This document shows positions 8,850-17,895 of a DNA stretch of 64,000 bases, piece after piece (position 1 is the first letter of the stretch; each line of letters starts with the position of its first letter). Both the position numbers and the translations under genes were made by a program. The notes beneath the pieces are model-generated. The model was not told the DNA's origin and did not search any database. It was given only the letters and a program-made list of their open reading frames with translations. Where the stretch lies: contig NZ_CP149798.1 in NCBI RefSeq assembly GCF_037940415.1, positions 6,233,001 through 6,297,000 on the forward strand. Reading direction: 5' to 3'. Origin of the DNA: Streptomyces sp. f51 (lineage in GTDB: Bacteria; Actinomycetota; Actinomycetes; Streptomycetales; Streptomycetaceae).

Positions 8850-9704
8850 TTACGGGAGCTGCGCGGCGCGCGCCTCGCGGCGGTTGCCCCGGAAGTTGTT
8901 CACCCGGCGGGCCGTGGCGAACAGCGGGATCACCGCGCCCATGACCAGCTGAAGCGCGCATCCGGTCTGGAGGAGCAGCTGGCCGCCCGGGGCGTCGAAC
9001 GCCCACGCGGCCAGGAGACCCATCGAGAGCACGATCCACGAGAGCATCGCGACCGCGAGGCGGCCCCGCGGCTTGGGGTACTCGACCCGGCTCACCATCA
9101 GCCAGGCGGTGCCCATGATCGCCATGAGCGTGGCGACGAAGGGCAGCTCCAGCAGGATGATCGAGACGACCGTGAGCGCGCCGAACGGGCTCGGCATGCC
9201 CTGGAACGTGCCGTCCTTCACCGTGACGCAGGAGAATCTCGCGAGCCTGAGCACCACGGCGAGCAGCACCACGATCGCTCCGACCGCCGCCACCTTCTGG
9301 TAGGCGTCGTCCGCGACCATGCCGTACACGAGCACGAAGTAGGCCGGTGCGAGCCCGAAGCTGATCAGGTCGGACAGGTTGTCCAGCTCGGCGCCCATGG
9401 GGGAGGAGCGCAGCTTGCGGGCCACCAGACCGTCGAACAGGTCGAAGATCGCGGCGCAGAGCATCAGGATCACGGCCGTGGCGGCGGAGTGACGGGCCAT
9501 GCCCGACTCGTCGCTGCCCGTGAGGTGCGGGATCAGGATGCCGGTGGTGGTGAAGTACACCGCCATGAAGCCGCACGTGGCGTTGCCGAGCGTGAGCGTG
9601 TCCGCTATCGAGAGGCGGAGCGAGAGAGGCATCTCCTCCTCGTCGTCCAGCTCATCGGCCTCCGGCACCCAGCCGGCCTGTGTCTCGGGATCAATCACGG
9701 TCAA
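8850..9704 (-). CDS. pssA: CDP-diacylglycerol--serine O-phosphatidyltransferase
   Basis: Membrane enzyme making phosphatidylserine from CDP-diacylglycerol and serine. The 284-aa product carries the CDP-alcohol phosphotransferase signature in DGLVARKLRSSPMGAELD then NLSD, residues 91-112, with the paired aspartates for metal binding, followed by LISFGLAP. There are seven or eight hydrophobic segments and an acidic N-terminal 25 residues. It overlaps psd by 14 bp and is downstream of it, so the two successive steps to phosphatidylethanolamine are co-transcribed. It ends 17 bp from the bidirectional terminator. Confidence 0.95.
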   Translation of the reverse strand: MTVIDPETQAGWVPEADELDDEEEMPLSLRLSIADTLTLGNATCGFMAVYFTTTGILIPHLTGSDESGMARHSAATAVILMLCAAIFDLFDGLVARKLRSSPMGAELDNLSDLISFGLAPAYFVLVYGMVADDAYQKVAAVGAIVVLLAVVLRLARFSCVTVKDGTFQGMPSPFGALTVVSIILLELPFVATLMAIMGTAWLMVSRVEYPKPRGRLAVAMLSWIVLSMGLLAAWAFDAPGGQLLLQTGCALQLVMGAVIPLFATARRVNNFRGNRREARAAQLP

Positions 9705-10338
9705 TTCGAGTCACCCCAGCCACGGTCTTCTGACCGACCTCCACGTCGACCTCGACACCCTCGGGGAGGTAGATGTCCACGCGCGAGCCGAAGCGGATCA
9801 GACCGATCCGGTCGCCCTGCTCGACCTTCGTCCCCTGGGGGATGTACGGCACGATGCGACGGGCGACGGCGCCGGCGATCTGGATCATCTCGATGTCACC
9901 GAGCTCGGTGTCGAAGTGCCAGACGACGCGCTCGTTGTTCTCGCTCTCCTTGTTGAACGCCGGGACGAACCCACCGGGGATGTGCTCGACCGAGGTCACC
10001 GTGCCGGAGAGAGGCGCGCGGTTGACGTGGACGTTGAGCGGGCTCATGAAGATCGCGACGCGGGTGCGCCCGTCCTTCCACGGCATGATGCTCTGCACCA
10101 CACCGTCGGCGGGCGAGATGACCCGGCCCTGCGTGATCTCACGCTCGGGGTCGCGGAAGAACCACAGCATCCCGGCTGCGAGCGCAGTGGCGGGTACGGC
10201 CACGGCCTTGGCCGCGCCGGAACGGCGCGAACGGGCCAGGCTGAGTGCTGCGGTGGCAACGGTCGGGAGAAGCCACGGCGATGCTCCGCGCGCGAGGCGG
10301 ACCCGGCCGCGAGGTGCAGAGGTTTGGCTGTGGGGCAT
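9691..10338 (-). CDS. psd: Phosphatidylserine decarboxylase (short Psd-A type)
   Basis: Converts phosphatidylserine to phosphatidylethanolamine using a pyruvoyl group formed by self-cleavage. At 215 aa it is the short archaeal/actinobacterial type. One membrane helix spans about residues 43-60. The pyruvoyl-forming serine is predicted at Ser185 in RFGSRVD, where longer enzymes have LGST. FMSPLNVHVNRAP (residues 97-109) with its histidine is conserved. The ATG at 10338 is 170 bp from the acyl-CoA dehydrogenase gene on the same strand, so it may have its own promoter in 10339-10508. That gap includes a run reading GAACACCCCG-like A/T-rich sequence on the minus strand but no clear operator. Confidence 0.94.
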   Translation of the reverse strand: MPHSQTSAPRGRVRLARGASPWLLPTVATAALSLARSRRSGAAKAVAVPATALAAGMLWFFRDPEREITQGRVISPADGVVQSIMPWKDGRTRVAIFMSPLNVHVNRAPLSGTVTSVEHIPGGFVPAFNKESENNERVVWHFDTELGDIEMIQIAGAVARRIVPYIPQGTKVEQGDRIGLIRFGSRVDIYLPEGVEVDVEVGQKTVAGVTRIDRD

Positions 10339-10508
10339 GGATGACCTTCGTAGCGGATGATGCCGCGCTCGAACGGGGGACGGCGGCTTTCACGCGATCG
10401 TACCGGTCGCAGACCGCAACTGGGCAAGCCAAGATGCGGAGTCGACGGCTGAAGAGAGCTGACGGGGTGTGATCTTCTTCGCGATGAAAACACCCCGAAC
10501 CCGGACAT

Positions 10509-11714
10509 CTAGCCCTGGAGTCGATACTCTTCGAGCAGCCGGCGCCCGATGATCATTTTCTGGATTTCGGCGGTACCTTCGCCGATCAACAGCATCGGCG
10601 CCTCACGGTAGAGGCGCTCGATCTCGTACTCCTTGGAGAAGCCGTAGCCGCCGTGGATCCGGAACGCATCTTCCACGACCTCTTTGCAGTACTCGGAGGC
10701 GAGGTACTTCGCCATCCCTGCTTCGAGGTCGTTTCGTTCCCCGGAGTCCTTTTTGCGAGCTGCGTTCACCATCATTGCATGGGCGGCCTCGACCTTGGTA
10801 GCCATTTCGGCCAGCTTGAACTGGATGGCCTGGTGCTGGGCGATCGCCTTGCCGAAAGTGTGACGTTGCTGGGCATAGGAGACGCCGAGCTCGAATGCGC
10901 GCTGTGCGACACCGCAGCCACGGGCCGCGACGTTGACACGGCCGACCTCGACTCCGTCCATCATTTGGTAAAACCCTCGGCCGGTGGTGCCGCCGAGCAC
11001 CCGATTGGCCGGAATGCGCAGTCCGTCCATGATGAGTTCGGTGGTGTCGACCCCCTTGTAACCCATCTTGTCGATCTTGCCGGGGATGGTGAGGCCGGGG
11101 CGGACCTCTCCGAAGCCGGGCTCCTTCTCCACCAGGAAGGTCGTCATCGACTTGTGGGGTGCCGTGCCCTCGGGGTGTCCTTCGTCACTTCGGACGAGAA
11201 CCGCCACCAGGGTCGACGATCCGCCGTTCGTCAGCCACATCTTCTGGCCGTTGAGAACGTACTCGTCGCCGTCCTTGACGGCCTTGGACGTGATCGCCGA
11301 CACGTCCGAGCCGAGGCCCGGCTCCGACATGGAGAAGGCCCCGCGCACCTCGCCGAGCGCCATCCGGGGCAGGAAGTGGTCCTTCTGCTCCTGCGTCCCG
11401 TGCTGCTTGAGCATGTACGCCACGATGAAGTGGGTGTTGATGATGCCGGAGACCGACATCCAGCCGCGGGCGATCTCCTCCACGCACAGCGCGTAGGTGA
11501 GCAGCGACTCGCCCAGGCCCCCGTACTCCTCGGGGATCATCAGACCGAACAGACCCAGCTCCTTGAGTCCGTCGACGATCGCTTGCGGGTACTCGTCGCG
11601 GTGCTCCAGCTCGGTGGCGACCGGGATGATCTCCTTGTCCACGAAATCGCGGACCGTGGAGAGGATCTCCTGCTGGACATCGGTCAGACCGGCGGTCTGG
11701 GCGAGTCGCGCCAT
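10509..11714 (-). CDS. mcd: Acyl-CoA dehydrogenase, probable (2S)-methylsuccinyl-CoA dehydrogenase
   Basis: FAD flavoprotein, 401 aa. The context points to oxidation of methylsuccinyl-CoA to mesaconyl-CoA in the ethylmalonyl-CoA pathway. Visible family motifs are IPEEYGGLG (N-terminal helical domain), AFSMSEPGLGSD (flavin/substrate region), YVLNGQKMWLTNGG, and RIHGGYGFSKEY with GEGTAEIQKMIIGR at the C-terminus; the glutamate of GEGTAEIQ region is the likely base position. Only 2 bp separate its start from the MaoC stop, so it is the fifth gene of the ccr operon. Sequence alone proves an acyl-CoA dehydrogenase; the specific substrate follows from gene order, which matches S. coelicolor as I recall it. 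Confidence 0.88.
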   Translation of the reverse strand: MARLAQTAGLTDVQQEILSTVRDFVDKEIIPVATELEHRDEYPQAIVDGLKELGLFGLMIPEEYGGLGESLLTYALCVEEIARGWMSVSGIINTHFIVAYMLKQHGTQEQKDHFLPRMALGEVRGAFSMSEPGLGSDVSAITSKAVKDGDEYVLNGQKMWLTNGGSSTLVAVLVRSDEGHPEGTAPHKSMTTFLVEKEPGFGEVRPGLTIPGKIDKMGYKGVDTTELIMDGLRIPANRVLGGTTGRGFYQMMDGVEVGRVNVAARGCGVAQRAFELGVSYAQQRHTFGKAIAQHQAIQFKLAEMATKVEAAHAMMVNAARKKDSGERNDLEAGMAKYLASEYCKEVVEDAFRIHGGYGFSKEYEIERLYREAPMLLIGEGTAEIQKMIIGRRLLEEYRLQG

Positions 11715-11716
11715 GA

Positions 11717-12244
11717 CTACTTCTCCGTCTTCTTCTCCGCCGGGGCGGAGAGTTCGGGCCGGCCGGGCTGCTCGCCGCCGCGCTCCTTGATGTACGTCTC
11801 GGTGGGGACCATCACCTTGCGGCGGAACACGCAGACCAGCGTGCCGTCCTGCTTGTAGCCCTTGGTCTCCACGTAGACGATCCCGCGGTCCGACTTGGAC
11901 CGGGAGGGCGTCTTGTCGAGGACCGTGGTCTCGCCGTAGATCGTGTCGCCGTGGAAGGTCGGCGCCACGTGCTTGAGCGACTCGACCTCCAGGTTGGCGA
12001 TCGCCTTGCCCGAGACGTCCGGCACGGACATGCCCAGCAGCAGCGAGTAGATGTAGTTGCCGACGACGACGTTCTTGCCGAAATCGGTCGTCTTCTCCGC
12101 GTAGTTGCTGTCCATGTGGAGCGGGTGGTGGTTCATGGTCAGCAGACAGAAGAGGTGGTCGTCGTACTCCGTGACCGTCTTTCCGGGCCAGTGCTTGTAG
12201 ACCGCCCCGACCTCGAACTCTTCGTAGGTGCGTCCGAACTGCAT
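11717..12244 (-). CDS. mch: MaoC-family hydratase, probable mesaconyl-CoA hydratase
   Basis: The 175-aa product is a hot-dog-fold enoyl-CoA hydratase. Expected role: hydration of mesaconyl-CoA to beta-methylmalyl-CoA. The start ATG at 12244 gives MQFGRTYEEFEVGAVYKHWP, with the family stretch KTVTEYDDHLFCLLTMNHHP, where the aspartate and histidine of the hydratase motif are expected. NLEVESLKHVAPTFHGDTIYGETTVL is the usual second half. The last 25 residues are charged and variable. It lies 5 bp after the lyase gene. Two transcript partners in the same pathway flank it, which is why I name the substrate; the family itself accepts several enoyl-CoAs. Confidence 0.86.
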   Translation of the reverse strand: MQFGRTYEEFEVGAVYKHWPGKTVTEYDDHLFCLLTMNHHPLHMDSNYAEKTTDFGKNVVVGNYIYSLLLGMSVPDVSGKAIANLEVESLKHVAPTFHGDTIYGETTVLDKTPSRSKSDRGIVYVETKGYKQDGTLVCVFRRKVMVPTETYIKERGGEQPGRPELSAPAEKKTEK

Positions 12245-12249
12245 GGTGC

Positions 12250-13215
12250 TCAGGCCTCCGGGGCTTCGAACGAGGTGGTGCGCTGCATGCCCGCGGCCCG
12301 GCCCTTGCCCGAGATGACGAGCGCCATCTTGCGGCTGGCCTCGTCGATCATCTCGTCGCCGAGCATCGCGGAGCCCTTCTTGCCGCCGGCCTCGGACGTG
12401 TAGTAGTCGTACGCGTCCAGGATCAGCTCGGCGTGGTCGAAGTCCTCCTGCGAGGGGGAGAAGATCTCGTTCGAGGCCTCCACCTGACCGGGGTGCAGCA
12501 CCCACTTGCCGTCGAAGCCGAGCGCGGCGGCGCGCTGGGCGACCGCGCGGTAGCCGTCGATGTTGCGGATCTGGAGGTAGGGACCGTCGATCGCCTGGAG
12601 GTTGTTGGCGCGGGCGGCCATCAGGATCTTCATCAGGATGTAGTGGTAGGCGTCCGCCGGGTAGCCGGGCGGCTGCTCACCGACGACGAGCGACTTCATG
12701 TTGATCGACGCCATGAAGTCGGCCGGGCCGAAGATGATGGTCTCCACGCGCTGGGAGGCGGTGGCGATCTCGTTGACGTTGTTCAGGCCCTGGGCGTTCT
12801 CGATCTGCGCCTCGATGCCGATCTTGCCGACCTCGAAGCCCATCGTCTTCTCGATCTGCGTCAGCAGGAGGTCGAGCGCCACGACCTGCTGGGCGCTCTG
12901 GACCTTCGGCAGCATGATGCAGTCGAGGTTCTGCCCCGCGCCCTCGACGACCGTGACGACATCGCGGTACGTCCACTCGGTCGTCCAGTCGTTGACGCGC
13001 ACGACCCGGGTCTTGCCGGTCCAGTCACCCTCGTTGAGGAACTTGACGATGGTGTGCCGGGCGTCGGGCTTGGCCAGCGGCGCGCACGCGTCCTCCAGGT
13101 CCAGGAAGACCTGGTCCGCGGGAAGGCCCTGGGCCTTCTCCAGGAAGCGTGGGTTGCTGCCCGGAACGGCGAGACAGGAGCGCCTGGGACGCAGACGGTT
13201 GACGGGCGTGGTCAT
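12250..13215 (-). CDS. mcl: CitE-like CoA lyase, probable L-malyl-CoA/beta-methylmalyl-CoA lyase
   Basis: HpcH/HpaI aldolase-fold enzyme, 321 aa. In this pathway it would cleave beta-methylmalyl-CoA to glyoxylate and propionyl-CoA. The N-terminus RPRRSCLAVPGSNPRFLEKA and DQVFLDLEDACAP (acidic metal-binding region near residues 36-48) are typical, as are GIEAQIENAQGL with its glutamate and IIFGPADFMAS with the aspartate for Mg2+. The C-terminal GKWVLHPGQVEASNEIFSPS is shared by CitE-type lyases. Its start overlaps the mutase stop by 4 bp. A plain citrate lyase beta subunit is unlikely because no citD/citF genes are present. Confidence 0.88.
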   Translation of the reverse strand: MTTPVNRLRPRRSCLAVPGSNPRFLEKAQGLPADQVFLDLEDACAPLAKPDARHTIVKFLNEGDWTGKTRVVRVNDWTTEWTYRDVVTVVEGAGQNLDCIMLPKVQSAQQVVALDLLLTQIEKTMGFEVGKIGIEAQIENAQGLNNVNEIATASQRVETIIFGPADFMASINMKSLVVGEQPPGYPADAYHYILMKILMAARANNLQAIDGPYLQIRNIDGYRAVAQRAAALGFDGKWVLHPGQVEASNEIFSPSQEDFDHAELILDAYDYYTSEAGGKKGSAMLGDEMIDEASRKMALVISGKGRAAGMQRTTSFEAPEA

Positions 13216-15260
13216 GCGGGGACCTCCAGGGGGTCGAGCTTGTTCGCTTTGCGGATCTCGTCGACGATACGGCCGATGATTCCGGTGATGTCGAAGTCCT
13301 TCGGGGTGAAGACCGCGGCCACTCCCGCGGCCCGCAGCTGTTCGGCGTCCGCGTTCGGGATGATCCCGCCCGCGATCACCGGGATGTCGGCCGCGCCGGC
13401 CGCGCGCAGCTTCTCCAGGACGTCGGGGACGAGCTGGGCGTGCGAGCCGGAGAGGATGGACAGGCCCACGGCGTGCACGTCCTCGGCCACGGCCGCGTCC
13501 ACGATCTGCTCCGGGGTGAGCCGGATGCCCTGGTAGACCACCTCGAAGCCGGCGTCACGCGCCCGCACGGCGATCTGCTCGGCGCCGTTGGAGTGTCCGT
13601 CCAGGCCCGGCTTGCCCACCAGGAAGCGGAGGTTGCCGGCGCCGAGGTCCTTGGCGGTCAGCTCCACCTTGCGGCGCACCAGGGCCATCGCGGTGCCCTC
13701 CTCCGCGGTCACCGCGACGGGCGCCGAGGAGACACCGGTCGGGGCGCGGAACTCGCCGAACACCTCGCGCAGGGCCCCGGCCCACTCGCCGGTGGTGACA
13801 CCGGCGCGGGCGCACTCCAGGGTGGCCTCCATGAGGTTGGCGGTGCCCTTCGCGGCCTCCTTCAGCTTCTCCAGCGCCTTGCACGGGCGCGGGTGGTTGA
13901 AGGGCGGCTGGTACCGCGTGTCGCGCCAGGTCCCGAGCGCGGAGATCACCCGGGCCTCGACCGCGGGGTCGACCGTCATGATCGCCGCGTCCAGGTCGGC
14001 CGTGAGCGGGTTCGGCTCGGTCGACTGGAAGACGTTGACGCCGACGATCTTGTCGGTGCCGCCCTCGATCCGGCCCCGGCGCTCGGCGTGCGAGGAGACG
14101 AGCTGCGACTTGAGGTAGCCGGACTCGACGGCGGCCATCGCGCCGCCCATCTCCTCGATCCGCGCGATCTCGGCCAGCGACTCCTCGACGAGGGCGGTCA
14201 CCTTGGCCTCGATGACGTGCGAGCCCTCGAAGATGTCCTCGTACTCCAGCAGGTCGCTCTCGTGCGCCAGGACCTGCTGGATGCGCAGCGACCACTGCTG
14301 GTCCCAGGGGCGGGGCAGGCCCAGCGCCTCGTTCCAGGCGGGCAGTTGGACCGCGCGGGCACGGGCGTCCTTGGACAGGGTGACGGCCAGCATCTCAAGG
14401 ACGATCCGCTGGACGTTGTTCTCCGGCTGCGCCTCGGTCAGACCGAGGGAGTTGACCTGGACGCCGTACCGGAAGCGCCGCTGCTTGGGGTCCTCGATGC
14501 CGTACCGCTCGCGCGTGATCTTGTCCCAGATCCGCCCGAACGCCCGCATCTTGCACATCTCCTCGATGAAGCGGACACCCGCGTTCACGAAGAAGGAGAT
14601 ACGGGCCACGACATCGCCCTTGCGGTCCTCGTCGATCTGCCCGGACGCGAACACCGCGTCCAGGACGGCGATCGCGGTGGACATCGCGTACGCGATCTCC
14701 TGGACCGGCGTGGCGCCGGCCTCCTGGAGGTGGTAGCTACAGATGTTGATCGGGTTCCACTTGGGGATGTGGTTGACCGTGTACGTGATCATGTCCGTCG
14801 TGAGACGGAGGGAGGGTACCGGCGGGAAGACGTGCGTCCCCCGCGAGAGGTACTCCTTCACGATGTCGTTCTGGGTCGTCCCCTGGAGCTTGGTGATGTC
14901 GGCGCCCTGCTCCTCGGCGACGACCTGATAGAGCGCCAGCAGCCACATGGCGGTGGCGTTGATGGTCATCGAGGTGTTCATCTGCTCCAGGGGGATGTCC
15001 TGGAACAGCCTGCGCATGTCACCGAGGTGCGAGACCGGCACGCCGACCCGGCCGACCTCGCCGCGGGCGAGGATGTGGTCGGGGTCGTAGCCCGTCTGCG
15101 TCGGCAGGTCGAAGGCCACGGAGAGCCCTGTCTGCCCCTTGGCGAGGTTACGCCGGTACAACTCGTTGGACGCCTCGGCCGTGGAGTGGCCGGCGTACGT
15201 GCGCATGAGCCACGGCCGGTCCTTCTCACGCCGCCCGTCGGCTGTCTGACGCTCTGTCAT
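13212..15260 (-). CDS. meaA: Ethylmalonyl-CoA mutase (coenzyme B12 dependent)
   Basis: Single-chain 682-aa acyl-CoA mutase interconverting ethylmalonyl-CoA and methylsuccinyl-CoA. The N-terminal TIM-barrel part has RTYAGHSTAEASNELYRRNL, FDLPTQTGYDPDH and SGRGTHVFPPVPSL-like substrate residues. The C-terminal cobalamin domain starts near residue 550 and shows the base-off B12 motif DGHSNG (DxHxxG), then SILSGSH and AGGIIP. Fusion of both parts in one chain of this length is typical of the MeaA/Ecm group and shorter than the methylmalonyl-CoA mutase large subunit. It is 9 bp from ccr. The ccr-ecm-lyase-hydratase-dehydrogenase order gives the substrate assignment. Confidence 0.94.
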   Translation of the reverse strand: MTERQTADGRREKDRPWLMRTYAGHSTAEASNELYRRNLAKGQTGLSVAFDLPTQTGYDPDHILARGEVGRVGVPVSHLGDMRRLFQDIPLEQMNTSMTINATAMWLLALYQVVAEEQGADITKLQGTTQNDIVKEYLSRGTHVFPPVPSLRLTTDMITYTVNHIPKWNPINICSYHLQEAGATPVQEIAYAMSTAIAVLDAVFASGQIDEDRKGDVVARISFFVNAGVRFIEEMCKMRAFGRIWDKITRERYGIEDPKQRRFRYGVQVNSLGLTEAQPENNVQRIVLEMLAVTLSKDARARAVQLPAWNEALGLPRPWDQQWSLRIQQVLAHESDLLEYEDIFEGSHVIEAKVTALVEESLAEIARIEEMGGAMAAVESGYLKSQLVSSHAERRGRIEGGTDKIVGVNVFQSTEPNPLTADLDAAIMTVDPAVEARVISALGTWRDTRYQPPFNHPRPCKALEKLKEAAKGTANLMEATLECARAGVTTGEWAGALREVFGEFRAPTGVSSAPVAVTAEEGTAMALVRRKVELTAKDLGAGNLRFLVGKPGLDGHSNGAEQIAVRARDAGFEVVYQGIRLTPEQIVDAAVAEDVHAVGLSILSGSHAQLVPDVLEKLRAAGAADIPVIAGGIIPNADAEQLRAAGVAAVFTPKDFDITGIIGRIVDEIRKANKLDPLEVPA

Positions 15261-15269
15261 GGATGGACC

Positions 15270-16607
15270 TCAGACGTTCCGGAAGCGGTTGATGGCGTCG
15301 ATGTGCTGGGCGCGCTTCTCGTGGTCGCGGACGCCCAGGCCCTCCTCGGGTGCCAGCGCGAGGACGCCGACCTTGCCCTGGTGGAGGTTGCGGTGCACGT
15401 CGTGGGCGGCCTGTCCGGTGTCCTCCAGGGAGTAGACCTTGGAGAGCGTCGGGTGGATCTTGCCCTTGGCGACGAGCCGGTTGGCCTCCCAGGCCTCGCG
15501 GTAGTTCGCGAAGTGCGAGCCGATGATCCGCTTCAGCGACATCCACAGGTAGCGGTTGTCGTACTCGTGCATGTAGCCCGAGGTCGACGCGCAGGTGGTG
15601 ATGGTGCCGCCCTTGCGGGTGACGTAGACCGAGGCGCCGAAGGTCTCGCGGCCCGGGTGCTCGAAGACGATGTCGATGTCCTCGCCGCCGGTGAACTCGC
15701 GGATGCGCTTGCCGAAGCGCTTCCACTCCTTCGGGTCCTGGGTGGTCTCGTCCTTCCAGAACTTGTAGCCCTCGGCGCTGCGGTCGATGATCGCCTCGGC
15801 GCCCATCGAGCGGCAGATGTCCGCCTTCTGCTCGCTGGAGACGACACAGATCGGGTTGGCGCCGCCCGCGAGCGCGAACTGCGTGGCGTACGAGCCGAGT
15901 CCGCCGCTCGCGCCCCAGATCAGGACGTTGTCGCCCTGCTTCATGCCGGCGCCGTTGCGCGAGACCAGCTGCCGGTAGGCGGTGGAGTTCACCAGGCCGG
16001 GGGCCGCGGCCTCCTCCCAGCTCAGGTGGTCCGGCTTCGGCATGAGCTGGTTGGACTTGACGAGCGCGATCTCGGCGAGGCCGCCGAAGTTGGTCTCGAA
16101 GCCCCAGATGCGCTGCTCGGGGTCGAGCATCGTGTCGTTGTGGCCGTCCGAGGACTCCAGCTCGACCGACAGGCAGTGCGCGACGACCTCGTCGCCGGGC
16201 TTCCAGGAGTTGACTCCCGGGCCGGTGCGCAGGACGACGCCCGCGAGGTCCGAGCCGATGATGTGGTACGGCAGGTCGTGGCGCTTGCTGAGGTCGCTGA
16301 GCCGCCCGTAGCGCTCCAGGAAGTTGAAGGTCGACACCGGCTCGAAGATCGAGGTCCAGACCGAGTTGTAGTTCACCGAGGACGCCATCACCGCGACCAG
16401 GGCCTCGCCCGGGCCGAGTTCCGGCACCGGCACGTCGTCCAGGTGGATCGACTTGCGGGGGTCCTTGTCGCGGCTGCTGAGCCCGGCGAACATCTCCGCC
16501 TCGTCCTTGTGCACGGTGATCGCGCGGTAGGACTCGGGGAGCGGAAGAGCGGCGAAGTCGGCGGACGTGGCCGTCTGCGACTGAATCGCGTCCAGGATTT
16601 CCTTCAC
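15270..16607 (-). CDS. ccr: Crotonyl-CoA carboxylase/reductase
   Basis: NADPH-dependent enzyme converting crotonyl-CoA and CO2 to ethylmalonyl-CoA; it is the committed step of the pathway and also a source of ethylmalonyl extender units. GTG at 16607 follows GGAGG at a 7-base spacing and gives 445 aa, the usual CCR length. Landmarks: VMASSVNYNSVWTSIFEP near residue 75, the GroES-like domain, WGASGGLGSYATQFALAGG in the Rossmann domain, and FEHPGRETFG containing the histidine known to matter for CO2 binding in CCRs. It is first in the minus-strand pathway operon and has a 427-bp upstream gap carrying an inverted repeat and the tetR terminator. Confidence 0.96.
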   Translation of the reverse strand: MKEILDAIQSQTATSADFAALPLPESYRAITVHKDEAEMFAGLSSRDKDPRKSIHLDDVPVPELGPGEALVAVMASSVNYNSVWTSIFEPVSTFNFLERYGRLSDLSKRHDLPYHIIGSDLAGVVLRTGPGVNSWKPGDEVVAHCLSVELESSDGHNDTMLDPEQRIWGFETNFGGLAEIALVKSNQLMPKPDHLSWEEAAAPGLVNSTAYRQLVSRNGAGMKQGDNVLIWGASGGLGSYATQFALAGGANPICVVSSEQKADICRSMGAEAIIDRSAEGYKFWKDETTQDPKEWKRFGKRIREFTGGEDIDIVFEHPGRETFGASVYVTRKGGTITTCASTSGYMHEYDNRYLWMSLKRIIGSHFANYREAWEANRLVAKGKIHPTLSKVYSLEDTGQAAHDVHRNLHQGKVGVLALAPEEGLGVRDHEKRAQHIDAINRFRNV

Positions 16608-16956
16608 GGTGTTGCCTCCGGCGATACGCGTTCCGAGGGAGAACGCTGAGGGGTACGTCGGTGCTGCTGAGGGGTGTGCCGTCGGTCCGGCGGAGGTGGT
16701 GCTGTGGCAGCGCTGTGGTTGGCGCAGGAGGTTGCCTGTGACGCAGGCGTCCGGGCGCGCAGGCCATGTGGCTTGCGGGGACAGCCGGCGTACGCATGGT
16801 CTCTGCACGCCGGCCGCCCGGACTCCTTCAACGTATGGCACGCCGTGTCACCTGACAAGGCACGGAGTGCCAGAAGTTGCGCTCAGGTGAAATCTTTACG
16901 TAACACGTGAGCGATGATCGATCAGGTGGGCGGGCAAAACGTTCAAACCAGGGCAC
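16608..16956 (-). promoter_or_regulatory. Upstream region of the ccr operon with an inverted repeat
   Basis: No gene is visible. TGGCACGCCGTGTCA (16836-16850) and AGGCACGGAGTGCCA (16858-16872) form an imperfect inverted repeat, 12 of 15 positions matching, with a 7-bp spacer. It lies about 230-265 bp before the ccr start, near an AT-richer stretch (AATCTTTACGTAACACGTGAG, 16891-16911) that may hold the promoter. The adjacent TetR protein is a candidate binder, but this is inference. Confidence 0.4.
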
Positions 16957-16995
16957 AAAAAACGCCGGACACGCTCGAAGTGAGCGTGTCCGGCG
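16957..16995 (-). terminator. Intrinsic terminator after the tetR gene
   Basis: Perfect 14-bp stem (CGCCGGACACGCTC at 16963-16976 with its complement at 16982-16995), 5-base loop, and a run of six A on the plus strand at 16957-16962 that reads as six U in a minus-strand transcript. It lies 39 bp beyond the tetR stop and separates that gene from the ccr operon. Confidence 0.88.
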
Positions 16996-17034
16996 CTGGG
17001 TCGGAGAAAGGGGCCGTCCTCGGGCTGACGGCCG

Positions 17035-17847
17035 CTACGGCCGTTCCTTGAGGGCCTGCTCGATGGTGCGCATCACCTGGTCCAGCGGGGCGTCGACCCG
17101 GGCCACGGTCACCAGCACGTCCCCCTCGGTGAAGGACGAGGCGGGCGCCGTTCGCGGCGCGGTCTCCCGTCCCGCGCCGATCCCGCTGCCGAAGGTCTTG
17201 CGGACGATGGCGAAGGCGTGGTCCAGCTGGGACTCCACGTCGCCCTGGCCGCCGGCCCGCAGCCAGCGCCGCAGGACGTGGTTGTGGGCCGTGACCACCG
17301 CCGACGCGGCGACCTCCGCGAGCAGCGGATCGTCGTTGGCGTCGTCGTCGTGCGCGTGCTCGTCGAAGTGGCCGAGGAGGTAGCGGGTGAAGAGCCGCTC
17401 GTAGCGGGCCACCGAGGCGATCTCCGCCTCGCGCAGCGTCGGCACCTCGCGGGTCAGCTTGTAGCGGGAGACGGAGATCTCCGGCTGGGCCGCGTACATC
17501 CTCATGACTTCCTTGATGCCGCGGCACACGGTGTCGAGCGGGTGCTCGTGCGCCGGGGCCGCGTTGAGCACCGCCTCGGCCCGGATCAAGGTGTCGTCGT
17601 GATCGGGGAAGATCGCCTCTTCCTTGGAGCGGAAGTGGCGGAAGAAGGTGCGTCGGGCCACTCCGGCCCGGGCCGCGATCTCGTCGACGGTGGTCGCCTC
17701 GTACCCCTTGGCGGCGAACAGCTCCATGGCCGCGGCCGCCAGTTCCCGGCGCATCTTGAGGCGTTGGGCCGCCGCGCGACTGCCCGCGGCGCTCTCCGGC
17801 GCGTCGGGCGTGGCTGGCGTACGTGAGGACCTGGCGGGCTGGGACAT
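17035..17847 (-). CDS. TetR-family transcriptional regulator
   Basis: The 270-aa product has the TetR HTH at residues about 30-75: RRELAAAAMELFAAKGYEAT then TVDEIAARAGVARRTFFRHF and RSKEEAIFPDHD. The ligand-binding remainder is alpha-helical with an acidic stretch HDDDAND. I used ATG 17847; an ATG six codons upstream at 17865 is also possible, and neither has a strong ribosome site. It is encoded between the ccr operon and the 3-hydroxyacyl-CoA dehydrogenase gene, all on the minus strand, and conserved in that place in S. coelicolor as I recall. It probably senses an acyl-CoA or related metabolite and controls the ethylmalonyl-CoA genes or itself. Confidence 0.9.
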   Translation of the reverse strand: MSQPARSSRTPATPDAPESAAGSRAAAQRLKMRRELAAAAMELFAAKGYEATTVDEIAARAGVARRTFFRHFRSKEEAIFPDHDDTLIRAEAVLNAAPAHEHPLDTVCRGIKEVMRMYAAQPEISVSRYKLTREVPTLREAEIASVARYERLFTRYLLGHFDEHAHDDDANDDPLLAEVAASAVVTAHNHVLRRWLRAGGQGDVESQLDHAFAIVRKTFGSGIGAGRETAPRTAPASSFTEGDVLVTVARVDAPLDQVMRTIEQALKERP

Positions 17848-17895
17848 GCCCCGAACGTACTGCATGTGCGCAGGAGAGCGCGCATGTCCGGGGAT

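Noticed and set aside
15270..16607. Crotonyl-CoA reductase as part of a polyketide cluster
   Set aside because: All neighbours are ethylmalonyl-CoA pathway genes; no PKS, NRPS or tailoring genes are present.
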